Notes: generated by a model not told the origin, from the sequence alone. Positions 32,838 to 41,912 are shown, counted from the first letter of the stretch. The stretch is 64,000 nucleotides of DNA from Micromonospora sp. HK10 (GCF_000982955.1 NZ_KQ058821.1:1-64000), one strand, 5' to 3'. Numbers and translations are program-made.

Positions 32838-33766
32838 ACCTCACCGAGGCGGGCTTCGTCGCGGGCTGGCGCCTGGTCCGGGCGCTGCCCCGGCCCGTCG
32901 CGGCCGCGGCCTTCCGGGCGGGCGCCGACCGCGCCCACCGCAAGGACGGCGGGGGTACCCGCCGGCTGCGCGCCAACCTGCGCCGCGTGGTCGGTCCGGA
33001 GCTGCCCGAGGCGGAGCTGGAGGCGCTGGTCCGCGACGGCATGCGCTCCTACGCCCGGTACTGGCTGGAGGCGTTCCGGCTGCCGGGCCTGAGCCGCCGG
33101 GAGATCCTCGCCGGGTTCCGCCTGGACGGCGCGGAGATCCTCGCCGCGGACGTGGCCGCCGGGCGGGGCGCCGTGGTGGCGCTGCCGCACGCCGGCAACT
33201 GGGACGCGGCCGGCGCCTGGGTGGCGGCGACCGGCTGGCCGATCACCACGGTGGCGGAGCGGCTGCCGGACGGCGTCTTCGAGCGGTTCGTCGCGTTCCG
33301 GGAGGCACTGGGCATGGAGATCCTGCCCAGCCACGGCGGCCCTCGCCCCCCGTTCGACGTGCTGGTGGACCGGCTGCGGGCCGGTGCGGTGGTGCCGCTG
33401 CTCGCCGACCGGGACCTCTCCGCCCGGGGCGTGGAGGTCGACTTCTTCGGCGGCCGCACCCGCATGCCGGCCGGCCCGGCGCTGCTGGCGATCCGCACCG
33501 GCGCCCCGCTCTACGTGGCCTCGATGTGGTATGAGCCGGACGCCGCCTGCGCGTCGATCGAGGGCCCGCTGCCGCTGCCGGATCCGGACAGCGCCCCGCT
33601 GGACGCGCGGGTGCGCGCGGTGACGCAGCGGATTGCCGACGGTCTGGCGGCGGGCATCGCCCGGCATCCGCAAGACTGGCACATGTTGCAACGGATGTGG
33701 CTCGACCAGGGTCCGGGCGGGACGTCCTCGCCGGCGCAGCCACCGGCCACCACTGGGACGGTCTAG
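32834..33766 (+). CDS. patA: phosphatidylinositol mannoside acyltransferase (PatA-like)
   Basis: 310 residues of the LpxL/HtrB-like lysophospholipid acyltransferase family. The catalytic H(x4)D is PHAGNWDAAG, with a following VAERLPDGVFERFVAFREALG region. An N-terminal amphipathic helix gives membrane association. The order pgsA-patA-pimA is that of M. tuberculosis Rv2612c-Rv2611c-Rv2610c, where Rv2611c acylates mannose of PIM. The GTG start is coupled to the pgsA stop. Confidence 0.92.
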   Translation: MNLTEAGFVAGWRLVRALPRPVAAAAFRAGADRAHRKDGGGTRRLRANLRRVVGPELPEAELEALVRDGMRSYARYWLEAFRLPGLSRREILAGFRLDGAEILAADVAAGRGAVVALPHAGNWDAAGAWVAATGWPITTVAERLPDGVFERFVAFREALGMEILPSHGGPRPPFDVLVDRLRAGAVVPLLADRDLSARGVEVDFFGGRTRMPAGPALLAIRTGAPLYVASMWYEPDAACASIEGPLPLPDPDSAPLDARVRAVTQRIADGLAAGIARHPQDWHMLQRMWLDQGPGGTSSPAQPPATTGTV

Positions 33767-33777
33767 GAGGGGGCGCA

Positions 33778-34938
33778 ATGCGCATCGGCATCGTGTGCCC
33801 GTACTCCTTCGACGTCCCGGGCGGGGTGCAGAACCACGTCATGGACCTGGCCGAGGCGCTGCTCGGGCTGGGCCACGAGGTGAGCGTGCTGGCGCCGGCG
33901 GACGAGGACTCGACGCTGCCGCCGTACGTGGTGTCGGCGGGCCGGGCGGTGCCGCTGCCGTACAACGGTTCGGTGGCCCGGATCGCGTTCGGGCCGGTCT
34001 CCACCGCGCGGGTGCGGCGCTGGATCACCCGGGGCGAGTTCGACGTGCTGCACGTGCACGAGCCGCTCACCCCGAGCCTGTCGATGCTGGCGGTGCTCTG
34101 CGCGCGGGGGCCGGTGGTGGCCACCTTCCACACCGCGATGACCCGGTCCCGGGTGCTGTCGGCCGCGCAGGGGGTGCTGCAGATCGTCCTCGAACGGATC
34201 ACCGCCCGGATCGCGGTGAGCGCGCTGGCCCGCAAGGTGCAGGTCGAGCACATGGACGGCGGGGCGGTGGAGATCCCCAACGGGGTGGCGGTGGCGAAGT
34301 TCGCCGGCGTCGAGCCGCTGCCGGGCTGGCCGGGGGAGTGCGGGCCGGGCAGCGGCGGGACGCTCGGCTTCCTGGGCCGGTTCACCGAGCCGCGCAAGGG
34401 CTTCCCGATCCTGCGGGACGCCTTCGTCGCGCTGGCCCCGCAGCGTCCGGGGCTGCGCCTGCTGGTGGCCGGGCCGGGCGACGCGGACGACCTGTACGGG
34501 CAGTTCCCGGCCGCGCTGCGGGACCGGGTCAGCTTCCTCGGCATGGTCTCCGAGGCGGACAAACCTCGCATGTTGCGCAGCGCGCACCTCTACGTGGCGC
34601 CGAACACCGGCGGGGAGTCGTTCGGGATGATCCTCACCGAGGCGTTGGCCGCCGGCACCACCGTGGTGGCCAGCGACCTGGACGCCTTCCGCCGGGTCCT
34701 CGACGGCGGTCGGGCCGGGCGGCTCTATCCGAACGGGGACGCGGTGGCGCTGCGGGCCGCCCTGGGCGAGTTGCTCGACGACCCGGACGAGCGGGCCCGG
34801 CTGACCGCCTGCGGCGACCAGGTGGTGGCGAATTTCGACTGGCCCGTGGTTGCCCGCCGGGTTGTCGAGGTATACGCAGCGGCGATCGAGGCCACCGACG
34901 GCCGGGTCATCGACCAGGAGTGGGCGGAGCTGGGCTGA
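33778..34938 (+). CDS. pimA: phosphatidylinositol alpha-mannosyltransferase (GT4)
   Basis: 386 residues, GT-B fold. The N-terminal loop CPYSFDVPGGVQNHVMDLA is the PimA acceptor/GDP-binding glycine loop; HVHEPLTPSLSMLA and FHTAM follow. The C-terminal donor domain has LGFLGRFTEPRKGFPIL and the EX7E-type segment NTGGESFGMILTEALAAG. It adds the first mannose from GDP-mannose to phosphatidylinositol on the inner membrane face. TAGGAGGGGG lies 6 nt before the ATG. Confidence 0.95.
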   Translation: MRIGIVCPYSFDVPGGVQNHVMDLAEALLGLGHEVSVLAPADEDSTLPPYVVSAGRAVPLPYNGSVARIAFGPVSTARVRRWITRGEFDVLHVHEPLTPSLSMLAVLCARGPVVATFHTAMTRSRVLSAAQGVLQIVLERITARIAVSALARKVQVEHMDGGAVEIPNGVAVAKFAGVEPLPGWPGECGPGSGGTLGFLGRFTEPRKGFPILRDAFVALAPQRPGLRLLVAGPGDADDLYGQFPAALRDRVSFLGMVSEADKPRMLRSAHLYVAPNTGGESFGMILTEALAAGTTVVASDLDAFRRVLDGGRAGRLYPNGDAVALRAALGELLDDPDERARLTACGDQVVANFDWPVVARRVVEVYAAAIEATDGRVIDQEWAELG

Positions 34939-35020
34939 CTCCCGTGGCCGGTGGGGCCCGGGTGGAGCGCGCTGGGGCCGGGAACCGTGCGGGCCGGGCG
35001 GGAGGAGGAGCAGCACTACG

Positions 35021-35524
35021 ATGCCGGGCATGTGGTGGGTGGTGGGCACGATCCTGGTCGTCGGCCTCGGCGCGGCGTACCTGATCTGGACGGCCGGCCG
35101 GGTCCAGCGGCTGCAGACCCGGGCGGAGTCGGCCGCCCGGGCGCTCGACGCCCACCTGTTGCGCCGCGCGGCGGCCGCGGCTGTGTTGGCCGAGCGGCGG
35201 TACGGGGTGGAGCTGTACGCGGCCGCCCGGATCGCCCTGGACGCCGTCCCGGAGGAGCGCGAGGCCGCCGAGAACGACCTGACCCGGCAGCTGCGCGGGA
35301 TCGAGCTGGATCCGGACGATCCGGCCTGCGAGGCGGTGATCGCCGCGAGCCGGCGCCTCGCCCTGGCCCGGCAGGTGCACACCGACCTGGTCCGGGACGC
35401 CCGGACGGCGCGGGGCCGTCCGGTGGTGCGGCTGTTCCGGATGGGGCGGGGCCGCGACTGGCCCCGCTACTTCGACATCGACGATCCCACCCTGGTGCCG
35501 CGGGCGGACGTCCCCACGGGCTGA
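35021..35524 (+). CDS. single-pass membrane protein with LemA-like coiled region
   Basis: 167 residues (164 if ATG 35030 is used). One N-terminal membrane helix (MWWVVGTILVVGLGAAYLIW) is followed by a long charged helix pair (RLQTRAESAARALDAHLLRR and AARIALDAVPEEREAAENDL) that resembles the LemA-type helical domain, and then a tail with YFDIDDPTLVPRADVP. GGAGGAGGAG lies upstream. It follows pimA on the same strand, but its link to PIM synthesis is not shown. The LemA comparison is tentative. Confidence 0.75.
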   Translation: MPGMWWVVGTILVVGLGAAYLIWTAGRVQRLQTRAESAARALDAHLLRRAAAAAVLAERRYGVELYAAARIALDAVPEEREAAENDLTRQLRGIELDPDDPACEAVIAASRRLALARQVHTDLVRDARTARGRPVVRLFRMGRGRDWPRYFDIDDPTLVPRADVPTG

Positions 35525-35652
35525 GGCGGCGGGCCGGTGATGCCGGCCACAGAGCAGGCCACCGGGGGTTTGATTGGCTGTCGGAACGGCGTTGGGCCGG
35601 TCGTAGCATCAACGGCAGCCACCCCCCGCGTACGTCCGAGGAGCGATGACCC

Positions 35653-36570
35653 GTGTCCGAATCCACCTCCCCGAACACCGACTCCGCCGCCCTGGTCGGC
35701 ACCGCCCGCGTGAAGCGGGGCATGGCCGAGATGCTCAAGGGCGGCGTGATCATGGACGTGGTCACCCCCGAGCAGGCCAAGATCGCCGAGGATGCCGGCG
35801 CCGTCGCCGTCATGGCGCTGGAGCGGGTGCCCGCCGACATCCGCGCCCAGGGCGGGGTGTCCCGGATGAGCGACCCGGACATGATCGACGGCATCATCAA
35901 CGCCGTTTCGATCCCGGTGATGGCCAAGGCCCGGATCGGCCACTTCGTCGAGGCGCGGATCCTGCAGGCGCTCGGCGTGGACTACGTCGACGAGTCCGAG
36001 GTGCTGACCCCGGCCGACTACGCGAACCACATCGACAAGTGGGCGTTCACCGTCCCCTTCGTCTGCGGCGCGACCAACCTGGGCGAGGCGCTGCGCCGGA
36101 TCACCGAGGGCGCCGCGATGATCCGCTCCAAGGGCGAGGCCGGCACCGGTGACGTCTCCAACGCCACCACCCACATGCGCAGGATCCGGCAGGAGATCCG
36201 CCGGCTCCAGTCGCTGCCCGACGACGAGCTGTACGTCGCCGCCAAGGAGCTCCAGGCGCCGTACGAGCTGGTCAAGGAGGTCGCCGTGGCGGGCAAGCTG
36301 CCGGTGGTGCTGTTCACCGCGGGCGGCATCGCCACCCCGGCCGACGCGGCCATGATGATGCAGCTCGGCGCCGAGGGCGTCTTCGTCGGCTCGGGCATCT
36401 TCAAGTCGGGTAACCCGGCCCAGCGCGCCGCCGCGATCGTCAAGGCCACCACCTTCCACGACGACCCGGACGTGCTGGCCAAGGTCTCCCGTGGCCTCGG
36501 CGAGGCGATGGTCGGCATCAACGTCGACGAGATCCCGCAGCCGCACCGCCTGGCCGAGCGGGGCTGGTGA
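35653..36570 (+). CDS. pdxS: pyridoxal 5'-phosphate synthase subunit PdxS
   Basis: 305 residues. The TIM barrel of the lyase subunit is evident: [28 protein letters not shown], the lysine in VMAKARIGH that forms the first ribose-5-phosphate adduct, EVLTPAD, and the phosphate-binding [16 protein letters not shown]. It makes PLP from ribose-5-phosphate and glyceraldehyde-3-phosphate, with ammonia from PdxT. The GTG start follows CGAGGAGCGATGACC. pdxT follows after 61 bp. Confidence 0.97.
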   Translation: MSESTSPNTDSAALVGTARVKRGMAEMLKGGVIMDVVTPEQAKIAEDAGAVAVMALERVPADIRAQGGVSRMSDPDMIDGIINAVSIPVMAKARIGHFVEARILQALGVDYVDESEVLTPADYANHIDKWAFTVPFVCGATNLGEALRRITEGAAMIRSKGEAGTGDVSNATTHMRRIRQEIRRLQSLPDDELYVAAKELQAPYELVKEVAVAGKLPVVLFTAGGIATPADAAMMMQLGAEGVFVGSGIFKSGNPAQRAAAIVKATTFHDDPDVLAKVSRGLGEAMVGINVDEIPQPHRLAERGW

Positions 36571-36631
36571 GCGGGCGGGGCTATCGCCTGACGCATGCCC
36601 CCGCCCGACGACCCGTGGAGAGGAACGACCG

Positions 36632-37294
36632 GTGACCGTGCCCCAGATCGGTGTGCTCGCCCTGCAGGGCGACGTGCGTGAGCACCTCGCGGCCCTGGCC
36701 GGCGCCGGTGCGGACGCCCGCCCGGTGCGCCGCCCGGCCGAGCTGGACGCGGTCGACGGGCTGGTCGTCCCCGGCGGCGAGTCCACCACCATGAGCAAGC
36801 TCGTCGACATCTTCGAGCTGCGGGAGCCGATCGACAAGCGGATCGCCGGCGGGATGCCGGTCTACGGCTCCTGCGCCGGGATGATCATGCTGGCCACCGA
36901 GGTGCTGGACGGCCGGGCCGACCAGCGTGGCTTCGCCGGCATCGAGATGACCGTGCGGCGCAACGCGTTCGGCCGGCAGGTCGACTCGTTCGAGGCGCCG
37001 GTGCGGCTCGCCGGGGTGGCGGGTGGGCCGTTCCACGCCGTCTTCATCCGGGCCCCCTGGGTGGAACGGGTCGGCGACGGCGTCGAGGTGCTCGGCCGGG
37101 TTACCGACGACGACTCCAGGTCGTCGCCGCGTGGCGTCCGACGCGCCGAGCTGGAGTCGTCGTCCGGCCCGGCCGCGGACCGGATCGTCGCGGTCCGGCA
37201 GGGCCACCTGCTGGCCACCTCGTTCCACCCGGAACTCACCGGTGACCTGCGGCTGCACCGCTACTTCGTGGACCTGGTCCGGGCCGCCGGCTGA
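36632..37294 (+). CDS. pdxT: pyridoxal 5'-phosphate synthase glutaminase subunit PdxT with in-frame insert
   Basis: 220 residues, about 20 more than most PdxT proteins. The class I amidotransferase triad is present: Cys in [10 protein letters not shown], and His/Glu in [19 protein letters not shown] is the family loop. The extra length is residues 159-179 (reading [20 protein letters not shown]), which fall between the strand VEVLGRV and [11 protein letters not shown]. They coincide exactly with a palindromic DNA element (37106-37164). Known PdxT structures place this position in a surface loop ahead of the HPE-containing strand, so activity may survive. It supplies ammonia to PdxS. Confidence 0.93.
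   Translation: MTVPQIGVLALQGDVREHLAALAGAGADARPVRRPAELDAVDGLVVPGGESTTMSKLVDIFELREPIDKRIAGGMPVYGSCAGMIMLATEVLDGRADQRGFAGIEMTVRRNAFGRQVDSFEAPVRLAGVAGGPFHAVFIRAPWVERVGDGVEVLGRVTDDDSRSSPRGVRRAELESSSGPAADRIVAVRQGHLLATSFHPELTGDLRLHRYFVDLVRAAG
37106..37164. repeat. 59-bp palindromic element inside pdxT
   Basis: Perfect 14-bp terminal inverted repeats, GACGACGACTCCAG (37106-37119) and CTGGAGTCGTCGTC (37151-37164), flank a 31-bp centre that itself contains GCGTCCGACGC. The DNA could fold into a nested hairpin. It encodes the extra residues of PdxT without breaking the frame. Confidence 0.8.
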
Positions 37295-37404
37295 GCCCGG
37301 CCGGCCCCGGTCGGGGCGTCCGCCGGCCGGTTCCGGGGCCCGGTGCCGGGCTCCGCCGGCGGCGCCCGTCGGCGTATCGCCGGGCCCGCCAGGGGTGCCG
37401 GGTG

Positions 37405-37434
37405 TGACATGCGGGGCCCCCACCTCGGTAGGAT
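37405..37434 (+). promoter_or_regulatory. promoter upstream of yebC
   Basis: TGACAT (37405-37410) and TAGGAT (37429-37434) are separated by 18 bp, close to vegetative-type -35/-10 elements. The yebC start is about 115 nt further on. Confidence 0.45.
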
Positions 37435-37555
37435 TGCCGCTGGTTCGGCAGGGCTCACCGCCCGCCGCCGCCCCCCAGCCGACCGCCCGGCGGTCCCGGT
37501 CCGGCGCGGGCGCGGACAGTCGACGCAGGCGTGAGTCAACAGACGGAGGTATGAG

Positions 37556-38305
37556 ATGTCCGGCCACTCAAAGTGGGCGACCACCAAGCACAAGAAGGCC
37601 GTCATCGACGCCAAGCGCGGCAAGATGTTCGCCAAGCTGATCAAGAACGTCGAGGTGGCGGCCCGGACCGGCGGCGGTGACCCGGCCGGCAACCCGACCC
37701 TCTACGACGCCATCCAGAAGGCGAAGAAGAACTCCGTCCCGAACGACAACATCGATCGCGCGGTCAAGCGCGGCTCCGGTCTGGAGGCCGGTGGCGCCGA
37801 CTACCAGACGATCATGTACGAGGGCTACGGCCCGAACGGCGTCGCGCTGCTCATCGAGTGCCTGACCGACAACCGCAACCGGGCGGCCACCGAGGTGCGT
37901 ACGGCGCTGACCCGCAACGGCGGCTCGTTCGCCGACGCCGGCTCGGTGTCGTACATGTTCTCCCGCAAGGGCGTGGTGATCGTCCCGAAGGCGGGCACCA
38001 CCGAGGACGACGTGATGATGGCGGTCCTGGACGCCGGCGCGGAGGAGGTCAACGACCTCGACGAGGCGTTCGAGGTGGTCTCCGAGCCGACCGACCTGAT
38101 CGCGGTGCGCACCGCCCTGCAGGACGCCGGCATCGAGTACGAATCGGCCGAGTCGTCGCTGATCCCGAGCGTCAACGTCCCGCTCGACGAGGACGGCGCT
38201 CGCAAGATCTTCAAGCTGATCGACGTGCTGGAGGACTGCGACGACGTGCAGAACGTCTACGCGAACTTCGACGTCAGCGACGAGGTGATGGCGGCCGTCG
38301 GCTGA
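37556..38305 (+). CDS. yebC: YebC/PmpR-family protein
   Basis: 249 residues, full length. It opens with the family signature [22 protein letters not shown] and includes [13 protein letters not shown] and [22 protein letters not shown]. YebC-type proteins were first described as DNA-binding regulators; recent work implicates the family in relief of ribosome stalling. In M. tuberculosis the homologue Rv2603c also follows pdxT. GGAGGT lies upstream of the ATG. Confidence 0.96.
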   Translation: MSGHSKWATTKHKKAVIDAKRGKMFAKLIKNVEVAARTGGGDPAGNPTLYDAIQKAKKNSVPNDNIDRAVKRGSGLEAGGADYQTIMYEGYGPNGVALLIECLTDNRNRAATEVRTALTRNGGSFADAGSVSYMFSRKGVVIVPKAGTTEDDVMMAVLDAGAEEVNDLDEAFEVVSEPTDLIAVRTALQDAGIEYESAESSLIPSVNVPLDEDGARKIFKLIDVLEDCDDVQNVYANFDVSDEVMAAVG

Positions 38306-38324
38306 CCTGGACCGCGAGCGCGCT

Positions 38325-38355
38325 CCGCGCCGGGCGACCTGGTCGCCCGGCGCGG
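38325..38355. terminator. strong bidirectional hairpin after yebC
   Basis: A 15-bp perfect inverted repeat (CCGCGCCGGGCGACC / GGTCGCCCGGCGCGG) around one base, between yebC and the convergent secreted-protein gene. Confidence 0.8.
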
Positions 38356-38372
38356 CGTCGTCTCCGGCCCGC

Positions 38373-38948
38373 TCAGCAGGACGGTCCCCGGCGGAAGGCG
38401 CGCTCGACGTGGGAGGCCAGCCCGGCCTCGTACCAGCCGACCCCGGGGCGGATCGGGTGCCCGGTGTAGAGCTCGACCCGGGAACCGAACCGGACCAGGT
38501 ACGCCTCGGCGTCCCCGGCGTCGTTGCGGATCAGCGCGCCGCGCCGCCCGTAGATGCGCTCCAGCTCCGCGAAGGACATGCCGACCGACGCGCCGGCCGG
38601 AGAGCGGGGCGGGACGGTGGCGGTGCCCACCGACACCAACCGGCCGTTGCGGAAGGCCAGCATGATCACCCCGGCCCAGGCCCCGGTGGCGCCGGCGGCC
38701 ACCACGCCGGCGCAGCCGGGTGCCGTCCAGTCGATCAGGCCGGCCGCCGAGAGCCGGTCCAGCCGGGCACCGATTCGGTACGGGCCGGCGCCACGGACAC
38801 TGAGCACCTCGACCGCCGGGGCGGTCGCCGGCGGGTGATCGGCGGTCGCCCGGGCGACCGGTGCCGCGGCCGAGGCCGGGGTGCTCACCGGGGCGACGAT
38901 GGTCAGGGCCAGCAGCCCGGTGAGGATGGTGGGCCAGAGTCGGTACAT
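38373..38948 (-). CDS. secreted protein of unknown function
   Basis: 191 residues. A signal peptide (ILTGLLALTIVAPVSTPASA) ends at an AxA site. The mature part has AVEVLSVRGAGPYRIGARLDRLSAAGLIDW, a predicted alpha/beta segment with a Cys in APGCAGVV, and a C-terminal Cys (RRGPSC). Spacing suggests one disulphide. No catalytic motif is recognised. Upstream it carries a leader almost identical to that of the next secreted protein gene, so the two may be co-regulated duplicates of a promoter region although their proteins differ. Confidence 0.72.
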   Translation of the reverse strand: MYRLWPTILTGLLALTIVAPVSTPASAAAPVARATADHPPATAPAVEVLSVRGAGPYRIGARLDRLSAAGLIDWTAPGCAGVVAAGATGAWAGVIMLAFRNGRLVSVGTATVPPRSPAGASVGMSFAELERIYGRRGALIRNDAGDAEAYLVRFGSRVELYTGHPIRPGVGWYEAGLASHVERAFRRGPSC

Positions 38949-39025
38949 GGTGGGTCTCCTTCCGTGTGCTTCTCCTGCCCTGTTGGTCTCCGGCCCGGCG
39001 GGTTCGGTTCGTCGGTTCCGACCGG
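38949..39025 (-). promoter_or_regulatory. leader shared by two secreted-protein genes, copy 1
   Basis: Upstream of the gene starting at 38948. Read on the minus strand it contains CGACGAACCGAACC, then GGCCGG, GACCAAC, CAGGAGAAGC and CGGAAGGAG before the start. The same ordered blocks occur at 39630-39710 before the other gene. CGGAAGGAG supplies the Shine-Dalgarno; CAGGAGAAGC may be a second one or a protein/RNA site. Confidence 0.65.
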
Positions 39026-39053
39026 TCCGGTCGGGACGGCGCTGGCCGCCCGG

Positions 39054-39629
39054 TCAGACCACCACCACCGTGATCGGGTACGTCCGGCCGTCCTTCGGGA
39101 TGGTCACCACGACGGTGCCGGTCCGGACGAACCGGATGCTCACCACGCCGGCCTCGTAGCTGCGGGAGACCAGGTCCATCCGGTCCACCGTGACCAGGCC
39201 CGGCCCGATGCCGCGGATCTGCAGCACCGCGCCGGCGGCGAAACAGAGCGACTTCACCAGGGCCAGTTCGGTCTCGGCGAGGACCAGGTCGTAGCGGACC
39301 GCGCCGAGGCACGCGCTCGGCGGCGTCGACGCGGTGGGCCGGGCCGTCCGGCTCCGGGTCGGCCCGGGCGGTACGGGGCGCCGGCTCGGCGGGCCGGCGG
39401 CCGACGCCTGCGGGGCGGCTGTCGTGGCGGTGGCCGGCGGCGCGGCTGGGGTGCTGACCGGTGGGGTCGGCGGCCGGACCGGCAGCGGCGTGACCGGGCG
39501 GTCGGCGCAGGCCGGCACCCCGACCAGGACGGCCAGCGCGGCCACGGTGGCGGCGCGCCGGTGGCCCCGGCGGGGCGGCGCACCGGCGGACCGGCGTCCG
39601 GTGTGGATGATGGACGAGGGGCGGGTCAT
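39054..39629 (-). CDS. lipoprotein/secreted protein of unknown function
   Basis: 191 residues. An N-terminal basic stretch and hydrophobic segment AATVAALAVLVGVPAC give a lipobox-like end (VPAC). A Pro/Thr/Ala-rich linker of about 60 residues follows, then a compact beta-rich domain (LGAVRYDLVLAETELALVKS and a C-terminal IPKDGRTYPITVVVV). Two cysteines may form a disulphide. The linker suggests the domain is displayed away from the membrane. It shares its 5' leader with the secreted gene at 38373-38948. Confidence 0.72.
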   Translation of the reverse strand: MTRPSSIIHTGRRSAGAPPRRGHRRAATVAALAVLVGVPACADRPVTPLPVRPPTPPVSTPAAPPATATTAAPQASAAGPPSRRPVPPGPTRSRTARPTASTPPSACLGAVRYDLVLAETELALVKSLCFAAGAVLQIRGIGPGLVTVDRMDLVSRSYEAGVVSIRFVRTGTVVVTIPKDGRTYPITVVVV

Positions 39630-39710
39630 GGCGGGGACTCCTTCCGGGGGCTTCTCCTGTCCGGTTGGTCGCCGGCCGGGTCGGTTCGGTTCGTCGGGTT
39701 GCCGACCGTC
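39630..39710 (-). promoter_or_regulatory. leader shared by two secreted-protein genes, copy 2
   Basis: Second copy of the leader described at 38949-39025. On the minus strand it reads CGACGAACCGAACC, GGCCGG, GACCAAC, CAGGAGAAGC, CGGAAGGAG, start. Conservation of blocks and spacing outside coding sequence implies a recent duplication or shared control. Confidence 0.65.
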
Positions 39711-39817
39711 CCGCCGCACCATCGCGAGGCGACGCCGTGGGGTCCGCCACCGGCCGGGTGCGGCGGCTACCGTCGGGGGAACGGCGGCCGGGGGTGGCGA
39801 CCGGCGGAGGTGATGCG

Positions 39818-41224
39818 GTGACCGCGCCGACGCGGATCGGGGCCTACCGGGTGGAGCGGCTGCTCGGCGCGGGTTCCTTCGCCACGGTCTGGCTCGCGTA
39901 CGACCCGGTGCTGGACGGCCGGGTGGCGATCAAGGTGCTGGCCGAGAACTGGAGCCACGACCTGCGGGTGCGGGAACGCTTCCTGGACGAGGCACGGCTG
40001 CTGCGCCGGCTGGACCACGATCGCCTGATCCGGGTGCACGCCGTGGGCGAGCTGCCCGACGGGCGCCCGTACGCCGTGCTGGCCTGGGCGGACGGCGGCA
40101 GCCTGCGGGACCGGCTGGCCCGGGGCCCGCTGCCGGCGGACGCGGCCGTGACGCTGCTGGACGAGATCGCCGCCGGGGTCGCGGTGCTGCACCGGCACGG
40201 GGTGGTGCACCGGGACCTGACGCCCGGCAACATCCTCTTCCGGTCGGGGTCGGGCCCGGAGCGGGTGCTCATCGCCGACCTGGGGCTGGCCAAGGCGCTC
40301 GCCGCCGCCTCCGGGTTGACCGCCCGGGCGGGGACGCCCGGCTACATGGCGCCGGAGCAGGACGACCCGCTGGCGCTCGTCGACACCCGGGCGGACGTGT
40401 TCGGGTTGGGCCGCCTCGGTCTCCGGCTGCTCGCCGACGCCCCGGCGTCGGCCGGCGTGCGGGTGGACCGGCGGGCCGGCCGCGTGCTGCCGCGGCTGCG
40501 GGCCGGCGTGCCGCCCGGGGTGGCCGCGGTGCTCGGCAGGGCGACCGCCGCCCGCCCAGCCGACCGCTACCCGGACGCCGCCGCGTTCCGGACCGCCCTC
40601 CGGCACGCCGCGACGGCCCCCGCCGGGCCGCCCCTGCCGGCCGGCGCCGGGTCTGCCGGTGGCGCCGACCCGCGGCGCCCCCGCCGCCGACGGATCGCCT
40701 CGGCGGCGCTCGCGGTGCTGGTCGTCGCCCTGGGGGCCACGGCGGGCGATGCCGCCGGCCGCACCCCGGCCCCCGCCATGGCGCGCCGCGGGCCGCTCAC
40801 CGTGGTCCTGCCGGCCGGCTGGCGGGCGGACGGCACCGGCTGGGCCGGGCAGTACGGTGACGACGGCGAGCTGGAACCGGCGCTGGTGGTGTCCCCGGAG
40901 CCGGGCCGTTGGGCGGCGGACCCGCAGGTGCCCGGCGCCTTCGTCGGCCTCTCCGCGGGCACGGCCCGCCGCACCACCCCGGAGGGGTTCCTCGCCGAGC
41001 GCCCGCACGCGGACTGCGCCGCGGCGCCGGTGCGGCGCACCCGGCAGGGCGGCGTCGACTGGCTGGTCGCCGCATACGCCTGCCCGCAGGGGCGGCCGGT
41101 GATCATCGAGGCGGCCGGGCTCGACGCCGGTCCCGCCGGCCTGCTCTACGTGCAGCTCACCCCGCCGCCGGCCGGTGGGCCCGAGTTCGTCGACGCGCTG
41201 CTCGCCGGGGTGCGGGTCGGCTAG
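39818..41224 (+). CDS. membrane-anchored Ser/Thr protein kinase
   Basis: 468 residues. The Hanks kinase domain covers about 8-265: glycine loop LGAGSFATVW, Lys39 in VAIKVL, catalytic loop HRDLTPGN (131-138), DLG (154-156) and GTPGYMAPEQ. Two positions differ from textbook kinases: Thr replaces the Lys of HRDLKPxN, and DLG replaces DFG. After a basic stretch, one membrane helix (IASAALAVLVVALGATAG) leads to an extracellular domain (about 310-468). Its two cysteines lie in HADCAAAPVRR and VAAYACPQGR. GGAGGTGA precedes the GTG start. The signal and substrates are unknown. Confidence 0.87.
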   Translation: MTAPTRIGAYRVERLLGAGSFATVWLAYDPVLDGRVAIKVLAENWSHDLRVRERFLDEARLLRRLDHDRLIRVHAVGELPDGRPYAVLAWADGGSLRDRLARGPLPADAAVTLLDEIAAGVAVLHRHGVVHRDLTPGNILFRSGSGPERVLIADLGLAKALAAASGLTARAGTPGYMAPEQDDPLALVDTRADVFGLGRLGLRLLADAPASAGVRVDRRAGRVLPRLRAGVPPGVAAVLGRATAARPADRYPDAAAFRTALRHAATAPAGPPLPAGAGSAGGADPRRPRRRRIASAALAVLVVALGATAGDAAGRTPAPAMARRGPLTVVLPAGWRADGTGWAGQYGDDGELEPALVVSPEPGRWAADPQVPGAFVGLSAGTARRTTPEGFLAERPHADCAAAPVRRTRQGGVDWLVAAYACPQGRPVIIEAAGLDAGPAGLLYVQLTPPPAGGPEFVDALLAGVRVG

Positions 41225-41300
41225 GCCGGCGGGGTCAGACCACGGGGGGACCGGCCGGTCGCCGCCCGCCGCGACCCGGGCCGGTACGGCGTGGACGGTT

Positions 41301-41322
41301 GTCCCGGCGGTCCAGCCGGGAC
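41301..41322. terminator. hairpin between kinase and sigma-factor genes
   Basis: An 8-bp perfect stem GTCCCGGC / GCCGGGAC with a 6-nt loop in the 148-bp gap between convergent genes. Confidence 0.45.
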
Positions 41323-41372
41323 GGCCCTGGCCGGCCCGCTGGGCAGCGCCGAGGCCACCTCGACGGCTCGGC

Positions 41373-41912
41373 TCAACCATCCGACAACCGTCCGCGGACC
41401 TGCCGGCGGGCCTCGTGGATCCGCGACTTCACGGTCCCTTCCGGCAGGCCGAGCAGGTTGGCGATCTCGCGGTAGCTCAGCCCGAGCACGTCCCGCAGCG
41501 TCACCGCCTCGGCCAGGTCGGCGCGGATTGCGTCGAGCGCGTCGAGCAGGTCCAGCCGGGTGCCGGCGACGACGCTGGTCCGCCGGGGGTCGGGCGGTTC
41601 CGGCAGCGGTACGCCGCTCGTCTCCACCCGCCAGCGCCGGCGCAGCGCCCGGTAGGTGGAGCGCGCCCGGTTGGCGGTGAGCCGGTACAGCCAGGTGTGG
41701 AAGGACGACCGCTGCTCGAACCGGCCGATCCCGCGGGCCAGTGCGAGCAGCGCGTCCTGGCAGGCCTCCTCGGCGTCCTCGCGGTGCGGCAGCAGCCGGC
41801 CGCAGAGCCGCAGCACCTCCGGCCGCACCGCGACCAGCAGTGCGTCGAGCGCGCCCGGCTCGCCGCGCGCGGCCGCGCGGGCCAGTTCCTCGGTACCGTC
41901 CGGGAGGGGCAT
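41373..41912 (-). CDS. ECF-type RNA polymerase sigma factor
   Basis: 179 residues. Sigma region 2 includes LARAAARGEPGALDALLVAV and HREDAEEACQDALLALARGI, with FHTWLYRLTANRARSTYR in region 2.3-2.4. Region 4 has LRDVLGLSYREIANLLGLPEGTVKSRIHEAR. There is no long C-terminal extension, and no anti-sigma gene follows it in this direction, where the next gene is the convergent kinase. The start is ambiguous: ATG 41912 or GTG 41942. The signal is unknown. Confidence 0.88.
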   Translation of the reverse strand: MPLPDGTEELARAAARGEPGALDALLVAVRPEVLRLCGRLLPHREDAEEACQDALLALARGIGRFEQRSSFHTWLYRLTANRARSTYRALRRRWRVETSGVPLPEPPDPRRTSVVAGTRLDLLDALDAIRADLAEAVTLRDVLGLSYREIANLLGLPEGTVKSRIHEARRQVRGRLSDG

